Numbered from the stretch's first letter, positions 50,749 through 59,959 are shown. The stretch is 64,000 nucleotides of DNA from CAIWHR01 sp963836265 (GCA_963836265.1 CAWIIO010000001.1:1-64000), one strand, 5' to 3'. Made by a program: numbers and translations. The notes: generated by a model not told the origin, from the letters alone.

Positions 50749-51498
50749 TCAGCCGGCAGCGGCGCCACGTCCGAGGTAAGTCGCCGCAACGCGCGGATTC
50801 GCCGCCAGCGTCGCACTTGCGCCTTCCAGGGCGAGCTCGCCCGTTTCCAACACGTAGCCGTAGTCGGACACTTGAAGCGCGGCGCGGGCGTTCTGCTCGA
50901 CGAGCAGAATCGAAACGCCCGCCGACCGCAGCGCGGAGATGATGCTGAATATTTCGCGCACGATCAGCGGCGCGAGTCCGAGCGACGGCTCGTCCAGCAT
51001 CAGGAGCTTCGGCTTGGCCATCAACGCGCGCCCCATCGCCAGCATCTGCCGCTCGCCGCCCGACAGCGTAGCGGCGAGCTGATCGCGCCGCTCCGAGAGC
51101 CGGGGAAACCGACGATAGACTTCCACGAGCGTCGATTTCCAGCCCCGGTCGCCTCGTCGCGCCCGCTGAAACGCGCCCAGCACCAGATTGTCGGCCACGC
51201 TCATCGCCCCGAAGAGCTCGCGCCGCTCGGGCACGAGCACAAGCCCGCGCGCCACGCGTTCCTCGACCGCCAGCGTCGCTGCCGATTCGCCGAAACAGGT
51301 GATGGCACCACGCGACGGAAGCAGGCCCATGACTGCCCCTAGCAGCGTCGTCTTGCCGGCGCCGTTCGGTCCGATAACGCTAACGATGGTGCCCGGCGCA
51401 ACCGATAGCGACACGTCGTGCACCGCCTCGACTTTGCCGTACGCGACGGTAAGGCGGCGCACGGCGAGCAGCACGTGGGGGTCGATCGGCGATGACAT
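50749..51498 (-). CDS. livF: Branched-chain amino acid ABC transporter ATPase (LivF)
   Basis: LivF is one of two ATPases of the high-affinity branched-chain amino acid importer family. It has Walker A in VIGPNGAGKTTLLGAVMG, signature ATLSGGERQMLAMGRALM, Walker B in KLLMLDEPSLGLAPLIV, and the switch His position replaced in the LLVEQNARAAL region, as is usual for LivF. Length is 249 residues. It starts 3 bp before the livMG fusion stop, so the cluster is one transcript. Confidence 0.95.
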   Translation of the reverse strand: MSSPIDPHVLLAVRRLTVAYGKVEAVHDVSLSVAPGTIVSVIGPNGAGKTTLLGAVMGLLPSRGAITCFGESAATLAVEERVARGLVLVPERRELFGAMSVADNLVLGAFQRARRGDRGWKSTLVEVYRRFPRLSERRDQLAATLSGGERQMLAMGRALMAKPKLLMLDEPSLGLAPLIVREIFSIISALRSAGVSILLVEQNARAALQVSDYGYVLETGELALEGASATLAANPRVAATYLGRGAAAG

Positions 51499-51500
51499 CT

Positions 51501-53273
51501 TCAAAAGCCCAGATACGCCTCGAGGACAGTCGGGTTGTTCTGGATCTCCGCGGGCGCACCTTCGGCTAGCTTTTCGCCGAAGTCCATCACCACGAGACGG
51601 TCGGTAAGGCCCATCACGAAATCCATGTCGTGCTCGACGAGGAGCACGGTCATCCCTTCGGCTTTGAGTTGCCGCAGCAATGCGGCCAGCTCCTGCTTTT
51701 CGAGATAGCGCAGTCCCGCCGCAGGTTCGTCCAGCAACAGCAGCGCCGGATCGGCGGCCAGCGCGCGCGCAATCTCGACGATCCGCTGCCGACCGAGGGG
51801 CAGACTGCCGGCGGCATCGTGCAGGTGCGCCGCAAGGCCCACGCGCGCGAGCGCGCGCAGGGCCTCGGCCCTTGTTCGCGCCTCCTCGGCCCGGTCGAGC
51901 CTGAGCGCGGCGCGAACGACGCCGGTTTCGCCCCGCAGGTAGGCGCCGAGCGCGACGTTGTCCTGCACGCTCATCCGCGGTATCAGCTTCACATGCTGGA
52001 ACGTCCGCCCGATACCGCGACGCGCCACGTCGTACGGCGTGCAGCCGACGATCGAAGCGCCCCGAAAGACGATGTCGCCCGACGTGATCGCGAGCCCGCC
52101 GGAGATCAGGTTGAACATCGTGCTCTTCCCGGCGCCGTTGGGCCCGATCAGGCCGAGGATCTCGCCGGGTGCGAGCGTGAACGACAGGCCATTGACCGCG
52201 ACCAGCCCGCCGAAGAGCTTGCGCGCCGCCTTCACTTCGAGCAGGGCGCCGGTCGGCTTCGGCCTGTCGCGCGATGGAAGTGGCGCGGCCTCGGCGACGG
52301 GCCTCGGCGCCGACGCCGGCAGCCACTGCGCGAGCCACGGCCAGATGCCCTCGCGCGCCCGCTGGAGCACCAGCACCATCAGCACGCCGAAGACGACGAT
52401 TTCGAAGTTGCCGCTGCGTCCGAGCAGCAGGGGAAGCCAGTCCTGCAGGAGCTGCTTCGAAACCGTGATCACCGTTGCGCCGATGACCGCGCCCCAGACG
52501 CTGCCCGCGCCGCCGACGACCGCCATGAACAGGTATTCGATGCCTTGGCCGAGGTTGAACGGTGTCGGGTTCACGAAGCGCTGCAGGTGCGCGTAGAGCC
52601 AGCCGGAGATGCATGCGAGCAATGCTGCGTAGACGAACACGACGATCTTCAGCCGCGCGCCGTCGACGCCGAACGACTCGGCCATCTCGAGCTGGCCGCG
52701 CAGCGCGCGGATCGCGCGTCCGGGTCGCGAATCGAGCAGGTTCGCCGTCGCCCCCAGCGCAGCGAGCGTGATGCCCCAGATGAGAAAATAGTAGTGGCGC
52801 TCGTCGCGGAGCTCGAGGCCGAACAGATTCAGGGCAGGAATGCCGGTCAATCCGGTGTGGCCGCCCAGGAGCTCGAGATTGCCGAACAGGAACGCCAGGC
52901 TCGTGCCCCAGGCGATCGTCGCCAGCGGCAGGTAATGGCCCTTCATCCGCAGCGTGATGAATCCGAGCGCGAGCGCGAACACGAGGGTCAGCGCCAGCCC
53001 CACCAGAAGATTGATCCAGGGGGAAATGGCGAAGTGGAGCCAGAGGACCGCGGTTGTGTACGCGCCCACGCCGACGAATGCGGCCTGTCCGAACGACGTC
53101 TGTCCCGCGACGCCCGTCAGCAGGACCAATCCGAGGGCGACGATGCTGTAGAGGCCGATGTAATTGCCGAGCGTCACCCAGAACGGCGGCGCGGCCAGCG
53201 GCACGCCGACCAGCACGGCGACGAACGCCGCATAGCCGAAGGCACCAAACGGGAGTCGGCGCGCAGACGTCAT
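51501..53273 (-). CDS. LivM-LivG fusion: permease plus ATPase
   Basis: One 590-residue protein carries a complete LivM permease (about residues 1-320), a Pro-rich linker (ASAPRPVAEAAPLPSRDRPK) and a complete LivG ATPase. The permease has LGLVLLTGVAGQTSFGQAAF, ISPWINLLVGLALTLVFALA and LGQGIEYLFMAVVGGAGSVW. The ATPase has Walker A LIGPNGAGKSTMFNLISG, signature GSLPLGRQRIVEIARALAAD, Walker B ALLLLDEPAAGL and switch LLVEHDMDFVM. LivG-type signatures are often unlike LSGGQ. ATG 53273 (MTSARRLPFGAFGYAAF) is preferred. The frame to 53411 reads through the tandem repeat. Such fusions occur in other betaproteobacteria. Confidence 0.93.
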   Translation of the reverse strand: MTSARRLPFGAFGYAAFVAVLVGVPLAAPPFWVTLGNYIGLYSIVALGLVLLTGVAGQTSFGQAAFVGVGAYTTAVLWLHFAISPWINLLVGLALTLVFALALGFITLRMKGHYLPLATIAWGTSLAFLFGNLELLGGHTGLTGIPALNLFGLELRDERHYYFLIWGITLAALGATANLLDSRPGRAIRALRGQLEMAESFGVDGARLKIVVFVYAALLACISGWLYAHLQRFVNPTPFNLGQGIEYLFMAVVGGAGSVWGAVIGATVITVSKQLLQDWLPLLLGRSGNFEIVVFGVLMVLVLQRAREGIWPWLAQWLPASAPRPVAEAAPLPSRDRPKPTGALLEVKAARKLFGGLVAVNGLSFTLAPGEILGLIGPNGAGKSTMFNLISGGLAITSGDIVFRGASIVGCTPYDVARRGIGRTFQHVKLIPRMSVQDNVALGAYLRGETGVVRAALRLDRAEEARTRAEALRALARVGLAAHLHDAAGSLPLGRQRIVEIARALAADPALLLLDEPAAGLRYLEKQELAALLRQLKAEGMTVLLVEHDMDFVMGLTDRLVVMDFGEKLAEGAPAEIQNNPTVLEAYLGF

Positions 53274-53320
53274 CGTCGCGCCGAGGCTTCGATCGCGACC
53301 GCGCCACGCGGTGTTCGTCC
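53274..53320. other. Spacer before the tandem array
   Basis: Short sequence between the livMG start and the first repeat unit. No clear promoter or strong ribosome-binding site is seen. Confidence 0.3.
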
Positions 53321-53678
53321 CAGGCTCACGTCGTGGCCTCCCTCGCGCCCGCCACCCTCGACGGGCGGAGCGTCGGCCGTTGGCGCCGATTCGCCCCGGT
53401 CGCATCCCCACCCGCTACCGCGCGCGGGGCCCCTGCTCCCAGGCTCACGTCGCGGCCTCCTTCGCCCCCGCCACCCTCGACGGGCGGAGCGTCGGCCGTT
53501 GGCGCCGATTCGCCCCGGTCGCATCCCCACCCGCTACCGCGCGCGGGGCCCCTGCTCCCAGGCTCACGTCGCGGCCTCCTTCGCCACCGCCACCCTCGAC
53601 GGGCGGAGCGTCGGCCGTTGGCGCCGATTCGCCCCGGTCGCATCCCCACCCGCTACCCGCGCGCGGGGCCCCTGCTCC
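53321..53678. repeat. 119-bp tandem repeat, three units
   Basis: Three units begin CAGGCTCACG at 53321, 53440 and 53559, with periods of 119, 119 and 120 bp. A fourth, truncated unit starts at 53679 and runs into livH. Units differ at only a few positions. Each contains the core GCGCGGGGCCCCTGCTCC and the segment ACCCTCGACGGGCGGAGCG. The period is not a multiple of three, so the minus-strand open frames across it rotate and are not a protein repeat. The array separates livH from livMG. Confidence 0.9.
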
Positions 53679-53691
53679 CAGGCTCACGTCG

Positions 53692-54729
53692 CTACTCCTC
53701 TTCGTCGTGGTGGTGCGTGGTGAGGCTGCGCCACAGCAACACCGGAATGATCAGCGTGAACACGATCACTTCCTTGAACCCGCTCGCCCAATAGGACGAG
53801 AACGCCTCGAGCAACCCCACGAGCAGCGCACCGGCCGCGGCGAGCGGGTAGCTCACGAGTCCGCCGATGATCGCCCCGACGAATCCCTTGAGGCTGACCA
53901 GAAAGCCGGAATCGTAATAGACGGTTGCGATGGGCCCGATCAGCACGCCGGAGAACGAGCAGAGCAGCGCCGCGAGCGCGAACGTCAGTCCGCCGGCGAG
54001 GTCGGGCGATACGCCGCAAAGGCGAGCGCCGACGCGGTTCAACGCCGTGGCGCGCAGCGCCTTGCCGTACAGGGTGCGGCCGAAAAAGGCATAGAGCCCG
54101 GCGATCAGCGCGATGCTGGTGAAGACGACGAGGAGGCTTTGCACGCTGACGTCGATTCCTCCCGCATGAAACGATTCCGACGAGAACGCCGGCGTACGTG
54201 AGCCTTCGGCGCCGAAGAACCAGAGCCCGAGACCCGTCAGCGCGAGATGGACGGCGACCGACACGATCAGCAGCACGAGCACGCTCGCCTCCGCGATCGG
54301 CTGGTAGGCGATCCGGTACAGGAGCGGCCCGAGCGGCGTCACCAGCGCCAGTGTCACGAGGATCTGCGCCCAGAAAGGGAGCGCCGGCGTCGCGAGCCAC
54401 CACGACAGCGCGGCAATCGCGAGCGGCAGCCCCGTCCAGCGCGCGAGCCGGCCGAGAGCGCGGGCGGGCTCCCCGCGGCGCATGCAGCCATACGTCTCCA
54501 TCGCCCCGGCCACGATCGCCATGCCGACCAGCAGCCCGATCGTGCCCGGCGGCTTGCCGAGCTGCAGGCCGGCGAGTGTCAGCGTACCGTAGGCGACGAA
54601 CTCGCCGGACGCAATCCAGATCACGCGCGTGACCGCAAAGACGAGGACGAGCGCCAGCGCGAGCAACGCATAGATGGCACCGTTGGTGACGCCATCCTGC
54701 GTCAGCAGCGCGAAGATCGTGAGGTCCAT
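53692..54729 (-). CDS. livH: Branched-chain amino acid ABC permease (LivH)
   Basis: LivH is the other membrane subunit of the importer. The 345 residues from ATG 54729 (MDLTIFALLTQDGVTNGAIY) are hydrophobic, with helices at LLALALVLVFAVTRVIWIAS, GTIGLLVGMAIVAGAM, ILVTLALVTPLGPLLYRIAY, ASVLVLLIVSVAVHLALTG, LVVFTSIALIAGLYAFFGRT and VGAIIGGLVSYPLAAAGALL. The family motif GKALRATALNRVGARLCGV is present. It is preceded by the terminator behind livK and followed by the tandem array. Confidence 0.93.
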   Translation of the reverse strand: MDLTIFALLTQDGVTNGAIYALLALALVLVFAVTRVIWIASGEFVAYGTLTLAGLQLGKPPGTIGLLVGMAIVAGAMETYGCMRRGEPARALGRLARWTGLPLAIAALSWWLATPALPFWAQILVTLALVTPLGPLLYRIAYQPIAEASVLVLLIVSVAVHLALTGLGLWFFGAEGSRTPAFSSESFHAGGIDVSVQSLLVVFTSIALIAGLYAFFGRTLYGKALRATALNRVGARLCGVSPDLAGGLTFALAALLCSFSGVLIGPIATVYYDSGFLVSLKGFVGAIIGGLVSYPLAAAGALLVGLLEAFSSYWASGFKEVIVFTLIIPVLLWRSLTTHHHDEEE

Positions 54730-54753
54730 CCAGTTGCGCAAAAAGAGCGGCCG

Positions 54754-54791
54754 ACAAAAAAGGCCGGCTGCGGGCGACCCCGCAACCGGCC
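54754..54791 (-). terminator. Intrinsic terminator between livK and livH
   Basis: GGCCGGTTGCGGG and CCCGCAGCCGGCC form a 13-bp stem with one mismatch, followed by TTTTTTG on the minus strand. It lies directly behind livK. Partial read-through would make the binding protein more abundant than the permease. Confidence 0.85.
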
Positions 54792-54807
54792 CCTGTCGAC
54801 TACCGGG

Positions 54808-55956
54808 CTATTTCGCCAACACCCACTTGCCGTCTTCGATCTTGATCATCGTCCGCGCGCGATTGTCGAGGCCGTTGTGGTCCTGCGGGGTCATCGTGTA
54901 GACGCCATGTGTCGCGACGACTTCCTTTTCGGACTCGAGCGCGTTGCGCAACGCGGCCCGGAATTCCTTCGTGCCGGGCTGCGCCTTGTTGAGCGCCTCG
55001 GGAACAGCATGGGCGAGCAGGATATAGGCATCCCACGCGTGGCCGCCGAACGTCGAGCGCGATCCCTTGCCGTATTTCGCCTCGTACTTGGTAATGTACT
55101 CGGCCGCCGACTTCTTCAGCGGGTTCGAATCCGGGAGTTGTTCGAACACGAGCATCGGCCCGATCGGCAGAAAGGTCCCGTCGCCGTCCTTGCCGACGAC
55201 CCGCAGGAAATCCGGATTCGCCGCCCCGTGCGTCTGGTAGACCTTCCCTTTGTAGCCGCGCGCCGCCAGCTCCTTCTGCGGAGTGGCGGCCGGCGTGCCG
55301 GAGGCGCCGATCAGAACGGCGTCCGGGTTGGCGGCGAGGATCTTCAGCACCTGGCCGGTCACCGACGCGTCCGTCCGGTTGTACTTCTCCTCGGCGACGA
55401 TCTTGAGGCCTGCCGTCTTTGCGGAGTTCTTGAGCTCCGCGAGCCAGCTGTCGCCGTACGCATCGTTGAAGCCGATGTAGCCGACGGTCTTCACGCCGTT
55501 CGCCTTCATGTGGACCGCGATGGCATCGGCCATCAGCGTGTCGTTCTGCGGGGTCTTGAAGACCCATTTCGTTTTCGGGTTCGTCGGATCGACGATCCGC
55601 GACGACGCCGCCATCGAGATCATCGGCGTCTCGGCATCGGCGACGACGTCGACCATCGCCAGGGAATTCGGCGTGATTGTCGAGCCCACGATCACATCGA
55701 CCTTGTCCTCGGCGATCAGCTTCTTCGTGTTGGTCACGGCCTTCGTCGTGTCCGACGCGTCGTCGAGAATGATCCAGTTGATCTTCTGGCCGGCGATCGT
55801 CGTGGGCAGCAGGTCGAACGTATTCTTTTCCGGGATGCCGAGCGAGGCTGCCGGGCCCGTCGCGGACAGGGTGACACCGACGTTGATGTCGGCTTGCGCC
55901 GGAAGGGCGACAGCGAACGCGGCGGCCAGCGCCGCCAACAGGTTTCGGACGTACAT
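54808..55956 (-). CDS. livK: Branched-chain amino acid-type binding protein
   Basis: This is the periplasmic receptor of the ABC importer. A signal peptide (LLAALAAAFAVALPAQA) is cleaved before DINVGVTLSATGPAASLGIP. Family features are INWIILDDASDTTKAVTNTK, VDVIVGSTITPNSLAMVDVV, FKTPQNDTLMADAIAVHMKA, and VGYIGFNDAYGDSWLAELKN. Length is 382 residues. Relatives bind branched-chain amino acids, amides, aromatic acids or urea, so the ligand is not certain. The gene has a good promoter about 110 bp upstream. Confidence 0.93.
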   Translation of the reverse strand: MYVRNLLAALAAAFAVALPAQADINVGVTLSATGPAASLGIPEKNTFDLLPTTIAGQKINWIILDDASDTTKAVTNTKKLIAEDKVDVIVGSTITPNSLAMVDVVADAETPMISMAASSRIVDPTNPKTKWVFKTPQNDTLMADAIAVHMKANGVKTVGYIGFNDAYGDSWLAELKNSAKTAGLKIVAEEKYNRTDASVTGQVLKILAANPDAVLIGASGTPAATPQKELAARGYKGKVYQTHGAANPDFLRVVGKDGDGTFLPIGPMLVFEQLPDSNPLKKSAAEYITKYEAKYGKGSRSTFGGHAWDAYILLAHAVPEALNKAQPGTKEFRAALRNALESEKEVVATHGVYTMTPQDHNGLDNRARTMIKIEDGKWVLAK

Positions 55957-56065
55957 GGATTCTCCTCCGTGCCTCTGTGAACGGGCGGTATCCCGGGCGG
56001 CCTTGCGCTACATGGCCGTCTCGTATGCTCACGCGATGCTGCTCGCCGCGCGCCGGGACGGTGCG

Positions 56066-56094
56066 ATTCTGGCAAACGGCCCCCGCCCGGTCAA
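56066..56094 (-). promoter_or_regulatory. Probable sigma70 promoter of the liv operon
   Basis: On the minus strand TTGACC (56094-56089) is followed by a 17-nt spacer and CAGAAT (56071-56066). The predicted leader before livK is about 100 nt. The -10 matches 4 of 6 consensus positions. Confidence 0.45.
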
Positions 56095-56171
56095 CGCCGG
56101 CCCTTGATCTCCGACAAGAAATGCCCATCGAGGCGCCGCGCTGCCGGCCCCGATGAACGGACGGCTCCGAC

Positions 56172-56600
56172 CTATTTCTTCACCGCATCGCGAATCTCGC
56201 GCAGGAGCGTGATCTCCTCCGGAGGAGCCGGCGGCGGCTTCGGCGGCTCTTGCCGACGCAGCCGGTTGATCGCCCGCACCATCAGGAAAATGATGAGCGC
56301 GAGAATGAGGAAATTGATCGCGACGGTAATGAAATTCCCGTACGCGAAAAGCGGCACGCCCACCTTGGTCAACGCATCGTAGGTCATCGGCCCGGAATAC
56401 GCCGGCGGCGGCTTCGCCCACATGATGAACAGATTCGAGAAATCGAGTCCGCCTGTCGCGAGCCCGATGATCGGCATGATGATGTCCCTCACCAGCGAAT
56501 CGACGATCTTTCCGAATGCGCCGCCGATGATGACGCCGACCGCCAGGTCCACGACGCTGCCCTTGACTGCGAACTCGCGGAACTCGCTCGCGAACGACAT
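56172..56600 (-). CDS. mscL: Large-conductance mechanosensitive channel
   Basis: MscL is the pentameric emergency valve opened by membrane tension. The 142 residues include FREFAVKGSVVDLAVGVIIG and AFGKIVDSLVRDIIMPIIGL (helix TM1), a loop, and TM2 (FITVAINFLILALIIFLMVR). The C-terminal helix EITLLREIRDAVK is typical. ATG 56600 is used. The longer frame to 56771 crosses into glnB. Confidence 0.96.
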   Translation of the reverse strand: MSFASEFREFAVKGSVVDLAVGVIIGGAFGKIVDSLVRDIIMPIIGLATGGLDFSNLFIMWAKPPPAYSGPMTYDALTKVGVPLFAYGNFITVAINFLILALIIFLMVRAINRLRRQEPPKPPPAPPEEITLLREIRDAVKK

Positions 56601-56646
56601 CTCGATCCCTCCAGGCGAAGCTGGTGTTCTCGTGTATCGGGGCGCG

Positions 56647-56985
56647 TCACACGGCGGCTTCGCCGCTCTCCCCGGTGCGGATGCGGACGACCTGCTCGAC
56701 CACGGTGACGAAGATCTTGCCGTCGCCGATCTTTCCCGTGCGCGCCGCCTTGACGATCGACTCGAGCGCACGCTCGACGAGACTGTCGGCCAGGATCACC
56801 TCGACCTTGACCTTCGGCAGGAAATCGACGACGTACTCCGCGCCCCGGTAGAGCTCGGTGTGGCCCTTCTGGCGGCCGAAACCCTTGACCTCGGTGACGG
56901 TGAGGCCCGTGACGCCGATCTCGGACAGCGCTTCGCGCACTTCGTCGAGCTTGAACGGCTTGATGATCGCTTCGATTTTTTTCAT
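56647..56985 (-). CDS. glnB: Nitrogen regulatory protein P-II
   Basis: PII senses 2-oxoglutarate and ATP/ADP and controls GlnE, NtrB and AmtB. The 112 residues have MKKIEAIIKPFKLDEVREAL and the uridylylated Tyr51 in ELYRGAEYVVDFLPKVKV. The B-loop and C-terminus are GKIGDGKIFVTVVEQVVRIR. It is directly downstream of nadE, the common betaproteobacterial position for glnB, rather than beside amtB as glnK is. Confidence 0.96.
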   Translation of the reverse strand: MKKIEAIIKPFKLDEVREALSEIGVTGLTVTEVKGFGRQKGHTELYRGAEYVVDFLPKVKVEVILADSLVERALESIVKAARTGKIGDGKIFVTVVEQVVRIRTGESGEAAV

Positions 56986-57048
56986 GACGGGCGGATTCCG
57001 GTGAACGATGCGAACGATGGCTGATAGCTTAACACCAACGCGGACGCT

Positions 57049-58683
57049 CTACGCACGAGCTTTCGGCGCGCCGTCGATGTCGTTCCAGTCCAACCACGCG
57101 GAGGTGATCGGGTAGCGCCAGTCCTTGCCGAAGCCACGCGGCGTGATCCGGATGCCGACGGCGGCCTGCCGCCGCTTGTATTCGTTGATCTTGATCAGCC
57201 GGACGACGCGACGCACGTGGTCGGCGTCATAGCCCATTGCGACGATGTCGGCCGGGCTGCGGTCGTGTTCGACGTAGGCCTCGAGGATGCCGTCGAGCGC
57301 GTCGTACGGCGGAAGCGAATCCTGGTCGAGCTGGTCGGCCTTGAGCTCCGCGGACGGTGCCCGGGTGAGGATCCGCTCCGGAATCACGCGGCCAAGGCTG
57401 TTCCGGTAGCGACAAAGCCGGTAAACCATCGTCTTGCTGATATCTTTGAGCACGCCGAACCCGCCGGCCATGTCGCCATAGAGCGTTGCATAACCCACCG
57501 CCATCTCCGACTTGTTGCCGGTCGTGAGCACGATCGAGCCGAATTTGTTCGACAGCGCCATCAGCAGCGTGCCGCGGATGCGCGCCTGAATGTTTTCCTC
57601 GGCGGCATCGGCAGCGGCGTCGCGAAATTCAGCCGCGAGCGTGTCGAGGAAGGCGCCGAACACGGGCTCGATCGGCAGCTCGTCGTAGCGAACGCCCAGC
57701 GTCCCGGCCATCGTCTGCGCGTCCTCGATGCTGATCGCGCGCGTGTATGGCGACGGCAACATCACGGCACGGACGCAATCGCGGGAGAGCGCGTCGACGG
57801 CGACCGCAAGCACCAGCGCCGAATCGACGCCTCCCGAGAGGCCGACCAGGACGCCGGGAAAGCGGTTCTTGCCGACGTAATCGCGTACGCCCATCACCAG
57901 CGCCTCGTAGACGTGGGCTTCGAGGCGCTCGTCGAGAGACCCGCGGACGGATTTCGGCACGCCGTCGTCGACCATGACGAGCGCCAGCGTTTCGTGCCAC
58001 GCCGGCAGTTGCTGCACCACCTCGCCGCGCGGATCGACGACGAACGAGGCGCCGTCGAAGACGAGCTCGTCCTGCCCGCCGACGCGATTCACGTAGATGA
58101 TCGAAAGACCCGTTTCCCGCGCTCGCGCGCCGACATGCTCGCGGCGCAGCACCTGCTGCCGGGTGTGATACGGGGAGCCGTTGGCGACGATCACAAGCTG
58201 CGCGCCGGCCGCCCTCGCCTGCGCCGCGGGCGCCGGAAACCAGATGTCTTCGCAGATGATGATCCCGCATCCGAAGCCGTCGACGTCGACGACGCAGGGC
58301 TCGCGCCCCGGCTCGAAGTAACGCTCCTCGTCGAAGACCGTATAGTTCGGCAGGTACTGCTTGCGGTAGATTTGCGCGACGCGCCCTTCCCGCAGCACCG
58401 CGAGCGCGTTGTAACACTTGCCGTTCCCGCGCTCCGGGAATCCGACGATTACGGGTGTGCTGCGGACGCCTTCGGCCATCGCCGCGAGCTCGCGCGCACA
58501 CGCGTCGACGAACGCCGGCCGCAACAGCAGGTCCTCGGGAGGATAGCCGGGAAGCGAGAGCTCCGGCGTAACGACCAGGCGCGCGCCGGCGCGCTCGGCC
58601 TCGGCGACAGCGGTCAGGATGGCTGCGCCGTTGCCGCTCAAGTCGCCTACGACCGGGTTCAGCTGCGCAACGGCGATTTGCAT
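57049..58683 (-). CDS. nadE: Glutamine-dependent NAD+ synthetase
   Basis: NadE amidates nicotinic acid adenine dinucleotide. This is the two-domain form of 544 residues. The N-terminal glutaminase is of the nitrilase fold, with Glu in LVVTPELSLPGYPPEDLLL, Lys in QIYRKQYLPNYTVFDEER and Cys in GIIICEDIWFPAP. The C-terminal synthetase has the P-loop LVGLSGGVDSALVLAVAVDA, then AVMLPSPYTRAISIEDAQ, and LTTGNKSEMAVGYATLYGDM. It therefore uses glutamine rather than free ammonia. It lies 63 bp upstream of glnB. Confidence 0.97.
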   Translation of the reverse strand: MQIAVAQLNPVVGDLSGNGAAILTAVAEAERAGARLVVTPELSLPGYPPEDLLLRPAFVDACARELAAMAEGVRSTPVIVGFPERGNGKCYNALAVLREGRVAQIYRKQYLPNYTVFDEERYFEPGREPCVVDVDGFGCGIIICEDIWFPAPAAQARAAGAQLVIVANGSPYHTRQQVLRREHVGARARETGLSIIYVNRVGGQDELVFDGASFVVDPRGEVVQQLPAWHETLALVMVDDGVPKSVRGSLDERLEAHVYEALVMGVRDYVGKNRFPGVLVGLSGGVDSALVLAVAVDALSRDCVRAVMLPSPYTRAISIEDAQTMAGTLGVRYDELPIEPVFGAFLDTLAAEFRDAAADAAEENIQARIRGTLLMALSNKFGSIVLTTGNKSEMAVGYATLYGDMAGGFGVLKDISKTMVYRLCRYRNSLGRVIPERILTRAPSAELKADQLDQDSLPPYDALDGILEAYVEHDRSPADIVAMGYDADHVRRVVRLIKINEYKRRQAAVGIRITPRGFGKDWRYPITSAWLDWNDIDGAPKARA

Positions 58684-58752
58684 CGTGTGATCTTAGCATC
58701 CTGGCCGTTCTTGCTTCGGCGCAGCGCAGACGCGAAAATTCATTGTCCGCCG

Positions 58753-59952
58753 ATGAAAGAGCTTCCGATTCTTCGCTCGCCCGCGCTGCCCGAGCCCGCG
58801 CTCGTCGTTCGCGACGACGTTCCGCTCGCCGCGGTCCCCGCCCCGGAGTGGGACGTATTGGCCGCACAGCAGCCGCTCCTATCGCACGCGTTCCTGTCGG
58901 CGCTGCACGAGACCGGCTGTGCGGTCCCGGCGACAGGATGGCGGCCTCGCTATCTGACCGCGTGGCGCGGGCCGACGCTGGTTGGCGCAATTCCGCTTTA
59001 CGCGAAAGCGCATTCGCAAGGCGAATACGTGTTCGACTGGGCGTGGGCCGACGCGTTTCGCCGTTACGGTCAGCGCTACTACCCGAAGCTCGTCGCGGCG
59101 GTCCCGTTCACGCCGACGCCGGGCCCGCGCCTGCTCGCCCCGGAGGAGACTGTCCGCCGGGCGTTGCTGCGCCACGCGCTGGGATTGATCAAGGCGCCGG
59201 GCGAGAGCGGCGCGCCGGCCTATTCTTCGCTGCACGTTCTTTTCCCGAGCGCGAGCGAAGCCGCCACGTGCGAACACGCCGGCATGATCGTCCGCCACGG
59301 CGTCCAATTCCATTGGGAGAATCCCGGCTATCGCGATTTTGCCGACTTTCTCGCCGCATTCAGCCACGACAAGCGGAAGAAGGTGAAGCAGGAGCGGCGC
59401 AAGCTCGCGGAGGCCGGCGTCACCTTCGAGCGCAAAGTCGGCCGCGCAATCACCGCCGCTGACTGGGCCTTCTTCTACCGTTGTTACGAAAGCACGTATC
59501 GGGCGCACCACTCGACGCCGTATCTCTCCGCCGATTTCTTCCAGCGGATCGGCGCGACGATGCCGGACCGCCTGCTGCTGGTGCTGGGGCAACGCGGCGG
59601 CCGCCGCCTCTGCGCCGCGCTCGACGTGTTCGACGGCACGACGCTCTGGGGCCGCTATTGGGGAACGGCCGAGTACGTCCCCGGCCTGCACTTCGAAACC
59701 TGCTATTACCAGGCGATCGAATTCTGCATCGAACGCCGGATCGCCCACTTCGAAGGTGGCGCGCAGGGCGTGCACAAGCTCGCGCGAGGGTTCCTGCCCG
59801 TGACCACCTGCTCCGCGCACGCGATCGCCGACCCGGATTTCGCGCGGGCAATCGCCGACTTCTGCGTGCGCGAGCGCACCGGCGTCGCGCACGCGGTGGG
59901 AGAGCTCGAGGAGGCGAGCCCGTTCCGGAGGCCGACGCGCGATCGACTATAA
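58753..59952 (+). CDS. GNAT-type protein of the COG3146 family
   Basis: This 399-residue protein matches the predicted N-acyltransferase group COG3146 (DUF482), related to FemAB/GNAT enzymes. Landmarks are WRPRYLTAWRGPTLVGAIPL, YVFDWAWADAFRRYGQRYYP, VPFTPTPGPRLLAP, HWENPGYRDFADFLAAFSHD, then KRKKVKQERRKLAEAGV and FEGGAQGVHKLARGFLP. The substrate is unknown. The ATG at 58753 is used. It is followed closely by an enoyl-CoA hydratase gene, 7 bp away, so they may be cotranscribed. Confidence 0.88.
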   Translation: MKELPILRSPALPEPALVVRDDVPLAAVPAPEWDVLAAQQPLLSHAFLSALHETGCAVPATGWRPRYLTAWRGPTLVGAIPLYAKAHSQGEYVFDWAWADAFRRYGQRYYPKLVAAVPFTPTPGPRLLAPEETVRRALLRHALGLIKAPGESGAPAYSSLHVLFPSASEAATCEHAGMIVRHGVQFHWENPGYRDFADFLAAFSHDKRKKVKQERRKLAEAGVTFERKVGRAITAADWAFFYRCYESTYRAHHSTPYLSADFFQRIGATMPDRLLLVLGQRGGRRLCAALDVFDGTTLWGRYWGTAEYVPGLHFETCYYQAIEFCIERRIAHFEGGAQGVHKLARGFLPVTTCSAHAIADPDFARAIADFCVRERTGVAHAVGELEEASPFRRPTRDRL

Positions 59953-59959
59953 TTGCCCG

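Noticed and set aside
53270..53530. Repeat protein encoded by the tandem array on the minus strand
   Set aside because: The 119-bp period shifts frame each unit, so no repeated peptide results. There is no start with a ribosome-binding site.
53321..53678. CRISPR-like array
   Set aside because: Units are about 119 bp and repeat almost wholly, with no variable spacers and no cas genes nearby.
51630..53723. 697-codon plus-strand open frame opposite livMG
   Set aside because: Antisense shadow that also runs through the tandem array. Composition is Arg/Ala/Asp-rich with no motif.
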